Shown: one piece after another, positions 14,146 through 17,906 of the stretch | Layout of the letters: each line of letters starts with the position of its first letter | Numbering within the stretch: position 1 is the first letter of the stretch | Origin: Patescibacteria group bacterium | GTDB taxonomy: Bacteria; Patescibacteriota; Minisyncoccia; Minisyncoccales; Minisyncoccaceae | DNA: 17,906 bases | Assembly: GCA_030156465.1 (NCBI GenBank) | Contig: JASGMO010000007.1 | Location: forward strand, 1-17,906 | Direction: 5' to 3' | Notes under the pieces: model-generated | Databases searched by the model: none | What the model was told of the DNA's origin: nothing | What the model saw: the letters and a program-made list of their open reading frames with translations, nothing else | Program-made: the position numbers and the translations under genes

Positions 14146-14355
14146 TTAATTGTTTTGTTTTTCAATGCGTTGCTGTTCAATAATTTTTTCAATGCGCTTT
14201 TTGCTGTCGTATCCCTTAGGGGTCTCCACAACAATGTCTTTGTGATGATCCTTCCTTTTTTCAACAATTTGATCTGGAAGACCTTTTTCCTTACGAAGCT
14301 TTGTTAGTTTATCAAATTTACTTTCTCCGTTTTTAAATGGGTTTTCTATTGACAT
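14146..14355 (-). CDS. small charged protein of unknown function between ftsK and recA
   Basis: 69 residues, starting MSIENPFKNGESKFDKL and ending in a Lys/Glu/Gln-rich helix (KKRIEKIIEQQRIEKQNN). No cysteine, signal peptide or membrane helix is present. Composition suggests a soluble, largely helical or disordered protein. It lies 20 bp after ftsK and 2 bp before recA on the same strand, so it is very likely translated as part of this operon. I recognise no family. Its position suggests, but does not prove, a link to chromosome maintenance. Confidence 0.7.
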   Translation of the reverse strand: MSIENPFKNGESKFDKLTKLRKEKGLPDQIVEKRKDHHKDIVVETPKGYDSKKRIEKIIEQQRIEKQNN

Positions 14356-14375
14356 ATTTTTTTTATTATTATTAA

Positions 14376-16517
14376 TTATTCTTCTTCACTAAAATATACT
14401 TCTCTTGGCTTAGCTCCCTCTTGAGGGCCAACAATGCCTCGCTCTTCTAATATATCCATTAACCTTGCAGCTCTAGCATACCCTATTCCCAACCTTCTTT
14501 GCAATAGTGAAGTTGAGGCCTTCTTTGATGATATAACTGTTCGCTTTGCTTCTTCATACATTGGATCTTCTTTAGAGTAAAAATTATCCATTTGTGTTTC
14601 TGGTGCTTCAGCTGATTTAGTTAATTCACTCATTAAAGAATTATCTTCCTCTGTTTCTGTTTCCAATAACGACTCTGGGGCCTCTTCCTTAATTGCAAGA
14701 TTAGAATCAGTAATCCAATTAATTACCTTTTTAATTTCATTTTCTGATATGAAAGGATTCTGAACTCTTTTTGGCTTGGAAAATTCTTTTGATAATAAAA
14801 GTAGATCACCTTTTCCTAGCAATTTCTCTGCACCTGATCCATCTAATATTGTTCTTGAATCAACTAATGAACCAACCTTAAGAGCAACTCTTGATGTAAT
14901 GTTTGCCTTGATTAGTCCAGTAATAACTTCTACTGATGGCCTTTGGGTGGCTAAGATTAAGTGTATTCCAGTGGCTCGTGACATTTGAGCTAATCTTACA
15001 ACATACGATTCAATCTCTTTTCCTTTGACGCTCATTAAATCGGCCAATTCATCAATAATCAGGATTATATAAGAAAGTTTGTCTTCTCCTTTCTTCTCCA
15101 TTTTTTGATTGTAAGATGTAATGTCTCTGCTATGAGCTTCAGCTAAAACAGTAAATCTTCTTTCCATTTCTCCAACTAACCATTTTAAAGTGACAAGTGT
15201 TTGATTAGCATCATAAATTACTGGGCAAAGTAAATGTTCTAAATTAGAGTAAATTGGAAACTCTACTCTCTTAGGATCAACTAAGATTAATTTCATTTCA
15301 TCGGGACTGTTTCTGTATAATAAGCTTAAAATGATAGAGTTAAGACAAATTGTTTTTCCTGATCCAGTAGTTCCTCCAATCAACAAGTGAGGCATTTCCG
15401 CTAAGTCAGCAAAAGTTGGCGTTCCTTTAACGTCCTTTCCTAGAGCCATCAAAAGAGGTGCAGGAGAGTTTTTAAACTCATCGGTGTCTAATACTTCCCT
15501 TAAGCTTACAACTGCCCGTTTTTTGTTACCTATTTCAATTCCCACAAGAGATCTTCCAGGAATTGGTGCTTCAATTCTAATTGTCGGACTAGCTAGAGCA
15601 AGAGCTAGATCATTTTGTAGTGCTGTAATTTTAGACAACTTAATTCCTTCTGCTGGCTTTAGAGTATATTGAGTTACGGTTGGACCAACATTGACCTCGG
15701 ACATCTCAACAGGAATACCAAAAGTATGTAATGTTCTTTTAATTACTGAAGAGTTGTATGATATATCTCCCCCTTCGGGATTTCCTCCTTTTTTTGATAA
15801 TAAATCTAATGGTGGATACTTGTATTCCTTGTTTTCTTGTTTTTTTTGTTCAAATGTTTTCAAACTTTTATCTTCTTTTTCATCCACTTTTTCTTCTTTT
15901 TTAGGTACAAACTTGCTTAAATCAAATGACGGCTTTTTCTTTTTTGTTACCTCTACCTTTACTTCCTCAACATCTTCCTCTTCTTCATCTTCAACTTCTT
16001 CAATAGTCTTTTTAAACGGTTGAATAATTATCCATAGAGAGATAAGGATAGCAATTGAGAACAACGCATAAGAAACAATATAATCAAGACCTCTTAATAT
16101 GGGCCATGATATTAAATATCCAATCCATCCCCCATCTAATGATTTATTCCAAACAAAATCTTCAGCTAATTCTGGATTTAATAAGCTAAAAAATCCCGCT
16201 AATCCAATAATTAAAATAATTGTTGAAATGATTAAAGAATTTTTATTATCTTCAAAGTGCTCTCCTCCTTTAAGAAGAATTATTCCAAAAATGGCGAAAA
16301 TTATTGGAATGATATATATTACATTGCCAATTAAAAATCCGAACATATTTTTAAGTACCTCTCCAACAGACCCAGCATTGTCTGAAAAAGAAAAGACAAA
16401 AATAATTGCTAAAAGAAAAGACAAGGAAGCAAACAAATACCTCTTTGTCTTTTCAGGTAAGGAAAAATTGAACTTCTTTGGTGAAACAACTTTTTTTTCT
16501 TTTTTCTTTTTTGCCAT
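14376..16517 (-). CDS. ftsK: FtsK/SpoIIIE DNA translocase
   Basis: 713 residues. Four hydrophobic helices in the first 170 or so residues anchor it at the division site. A charged linker with an acidic run (about 175-190, EEEEDVEE) follows. The motor domain has Walker A LIGGTTGSGKT (about 376-386), Walker B IILIIDELADL (about 480-490), and QMSRATGIHLILATQRP. The C-terminal winged-helix gamma domain (about 650-705, LLQRRLGIGYARAARLMDILEERGIVGP) reads orienting DNA sequences in known FtsKs. It pumps DNA during division. Linker and total length are short compared with E. coli FtsK, closer to SpoIIIE. The ATG comes 2 bp after the rpoC stop. Confidence 0.95.
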   Translation of the reverse strand: MAKKKKEKKVVSPKKFNFSLPEKTKRYLFASLSFLLAIIFVFSFSDNAGSVGEVLKNMFGFLIGNVIYIIPIIFAIFGIILLKGGEHFEDNKNSLIISTIILIIGLAGFFSLLNPELAEDFVWNKSLDGGWIGYLISWPILRGLDYIVSYALFSIAILISLWIIIQPFKKTIEEVEDEEEEDVEEVKVEVTKKKKPSFDLSKFVPKKEEKVDEKEDKSLKTFEQKKQENKEYKYPPLDLLSKKGGNPEGGDISYNSSVIKRTLHTFGIPVEMSEVNVGPTVTQYTLKPAEGIKLSKITALQNDLALALASPTIRIEAPIPGRSLVGIEIGNKKRAVVSLREVLDTDEFKNSPAPLLMALGKDVKGTPTFADLAEMPHLLIGGTTGSGKTICLNSIILSLLYRNSPDEMKLILVDPKRVEFPIYSNLEHLLCPVIYDANQTLVTLKWLVGEMERRFTVLAEAHSRDITSYNQKMEKKGEDKLSYIILIIDELADLMSVKGKEIESYVVRLAQMSRATGIHLILATQRPSVEVITGLIKANITSRVALKVGSLVDSRTILDGSGAEKLLGKGDLLLLSKEFSKPKRVQNPFISENEIKKVINWITDSNLAIKEEAPESLLETETEEDNSLMSELTKSAEAPETQMDNFYSKEDPMYEEAKRTVISSKKASTSLLQRRLGIGYARAARLMDILEERGIVGPQEGAKPREVYFSEEE

Positions 16518-16519
16518 AG

Positions 16520-17906
16520 CTACTTTTCTTCTTTATTGTAGCTTAATCCTGTCCCAATTGGAAGTAGTTTGCCTAAAATTACATTTTCTTTTAACCCTCG
16601 GAGCTTGTCTTCTTGCCCCCTTAGAGATGCCTCTATTAAAACCTTGGATGTTTCTTGGAATGATGCCGCTGATAAGAAGCTATCTGTGTTTAGAGCAACT
16701 TTTGATACTCCTAAAAGTAAGTCTTCTGCTTCAATTATCTTTTTACCAGCTTTTTCTAGCTCTTCATTTTCTTCAAGCATTAATGCCCTAGAAATAATTT
16801 CTCCCTCACTAAATCTACTATCTCCAGAATCCTTAATTTTAATTCTTGAGAACATTTGTCTTACAATCACTTCAATGTGTTTATCATGAATTCCTACACC
16901 TTGAGAAATGTAAACTTTCTGTATTTCAGAAACAACATAATCTTGAACTGCTTTTACTCCCAATAGTTTGAATAACTTCTTAAGATCAATTGAACCAGCA
17001 ATTAATGGTTGACCTTTTGAAACAGCGTCTCCCTCTTTAACTAAAATTTCAATTGAAGAAGATATTGGATACTCAATAATATCATCTTCTTTTGATTTTC
17101 CACTTGCTTTAACAGTCAAAACCTTAATAACTCCTTTCTTTTCATCAATCTCAGTAACCTTTCCGTCCTTTAAAGCAATTTCTGCTTCTCCTTTTGGAGG
17201 CCTTCTTTCAAAAACCTCTTCTACTCTAGGTAAACCTCTAGTAATATCAGCTTCTCCTGCTACACCTCCGGTATGGAAGGTCCTCATTGTTAGCTGAGTC
17301 CCTGGCTCACCAATTGATTGAGCAGCAATAACTCCTACTGCCTCTCCAATATTAATTAATCCTCCCCATCCTAGATCAAGACCATAACATTTCTGACAAA
17401 TTCCTCTCTTGCACTTACATGTTAGTGGTGATCTAATTTTAACAGTTTCAATTGCGTCTATATTCTTAATTCTTTGAGCCATTTTCAAATCAATCACCTC
17501 TCCATTCTTTACAATTACTTCATTTGTTTCGGGATCAACAATCTTTTCTAACGAAACTCTACTAAATATTTTATTAGCAAAGTCCTGATTAATTTCATCG
17601 GCATCTTTTTTACTTACCACTAAACCCTCTTTATCTCCGCAATCTTTCTCGTTAACTATTACATCATGAGCGACATCAACTAATCTTCTAGTTAAATATC
17701 CCGATGTAGCTGTTCTTAGAGCAGTATCAGCAGTACCTTTTCTAGCACCATGAGTTGAGATAAAATATTCTAGCACATCAAAACCTTCTTTGAATGAACT
17801 TTTGACTGCTAATTCAATAATCTTACCTGTTGGACTAGCAACTAAACCTTTCATACCAGCCATTTGTACTGGTTGAGACCATGAACCTCTTGAACCAGAA
17901 TCAATA
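16520..17906 (-). CDS. rpoC: RNA polymerase beta' subunit, C-terminal part (5' end outside window)
   Basis: The frame stays open to the right edge; the visible part starts at IDSGSRGSWSQPVQMAGMKGL, so the internal ATG at 17863 is not the gene start. Seen in order: bridge-helix region EYFISTHGARKGTADTALRT and GYLTRRLVDVAHD; the second zinc site with DCG, then TCKCKRGICQKC; trigger-loop region GVIAAQSIGEPGTQLTMRTFHTGG; and the C-terminal region with IHDKHIEVIVRQMFSRI and DSFLSAASFQETSKVL. No large lineage insertion is seen in this part. The C-terminus ends soon after GLSYNKEEK. ftsK starts 2 bp after the stop, so recA and ftsK may be transcribed with rpoC. Confidence 0.96.
   Translation of the reverse strand, partial: IDSGSRGSWSQPVQMAGMKGLVASPTGKIIELAVKSSFKEGFDVLEYFISTHGARKGTADTALRTATSGYLTRRLVDVAHDVIVNEKDCGDKEGLVVSKKDADEINQDFANKIFSRVSLEKIVDPETNEVIVKNGEVIDLKMAQRIKNIDAIETVKIRSPLTCKCKRGICQKCYGLDLGWGGLINIGEAVGVIAAQSIGEPGTQLTMRTFHTGGVAGEADITRGLPRVEEVFERRPPKGEAEIALKDGKVTEIDEKKGVIKVLTVKASGKSKEDDIIEYPISSSIEILVKEGDAVSKGQPLIAGSIDLKKLFKLLGVKAVQDYVVSEIQKVYISQGVGIHDKHIEVIVRQMFSRIKIKDSGDSRFSEGEIISRALMLEENEELEKAGKKIIEAEDLLLGVSKVALNTDSFLSAASFQETSKVLIEASLRGQEDKLRGLKENVILGKLLPIGTGLSYNKEEK

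Noticed and set aside
15750..16020. Plus-strand open frames rich in Ser/Phe opposite ftsK and rpoC
   Set aside because: They are antisense shadows of the Lys/Glu-rich linker codons in ftsK and of rpoC, with no start signals or recognisable domains.
1..17906. CRISPR array, tRNA or rRNA genes
   Set aside because: No regularly spaced repeats beyond the two units at 46-98 and no tRNA- or rRNA-like stretches; almost all bases are accounted for by protein genes.

Overview
The window looks like a piece of a small, AT-rich, densely packed bacterial chromosome, most likely from a Candidate Phyla Radiation (Patescibacteria, Parcubacteria-like) organism. This is an inference from gene content and style, because no rRNA or marker tree is available here. 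The signs are short core proteins, gaps of only a few bases, several ATGA stop/start overlaps, almost no Shine-Dalgarno sequences, a GroEL without the Gly-Gly-Met tail, an rpsF-ssb-rpsR cluster without rplI, a DUF4143 ATPase, and a peptide-binding protein carrying a peptidoglycan-binding domain. TGA ends at least two genes (holin-like protein and RNase J), so the code is standard bacterial; the TGA-as-glycine Gracilibacteria/Absconditabacteria are unlikely.

Layout. Bases 1-1624 are a mobile-element landing zone. A 25-bp-period repeat (46-98) resembles the multiple-site end of an IS21/IS481-type element lying mostly outside the window. A complete IS30-family element (391-1472) follows, and both sit in what looks like one broken gene for a small exported protein (pieces at 58-390 and 1475-1624, minus strand). 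Bases 1664-5549 (minus strand) hold groEL, groES, a DUF4143/AAA ATPase and an SdpI-like membrane protein. The last three each have their own readable promoter; groEL is downstream of groES in the groE operon. The groE promoter carries a degenerate CIRCE-like operator; the ATPase promoter carries two near-identical palindromes. Bases 5591-10726 (plus strand) form a tight run: four-helix holin-like protein, secG, solute-binding protein, RNase J, trpS. This run collides tail-to-tail with a phosphomannomutase/phosphoglucomutase gene (10698-11963, minus). A compact divergent control region (about 11963-12073) separates that gene from rpsF-ssb-rpsR (12074-13138, plus). A two-way terminator at 13137-13161 closes this operon and the opposing one, which runs rpoC (partial, from the right edge) - ftsK - small unknown gene - recA on the minus strand.

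Together the window carries housekeeping functions: protein folding, secretion, peptide capture, RNA decay, tRNA charging, sugar-phosphate metabolism, ribosome assembly, transcription, recombination and chromosome segregation. No new defence or biosynthetic system was found. The most interesting material is regulatory: the twin-palindrome promoter of the ATPase, the altered CIRCE, apparently leaderless promoters, a start-codon-locking hairpin in the IS30 element, and control signals built into the ends of neighbouring genes.
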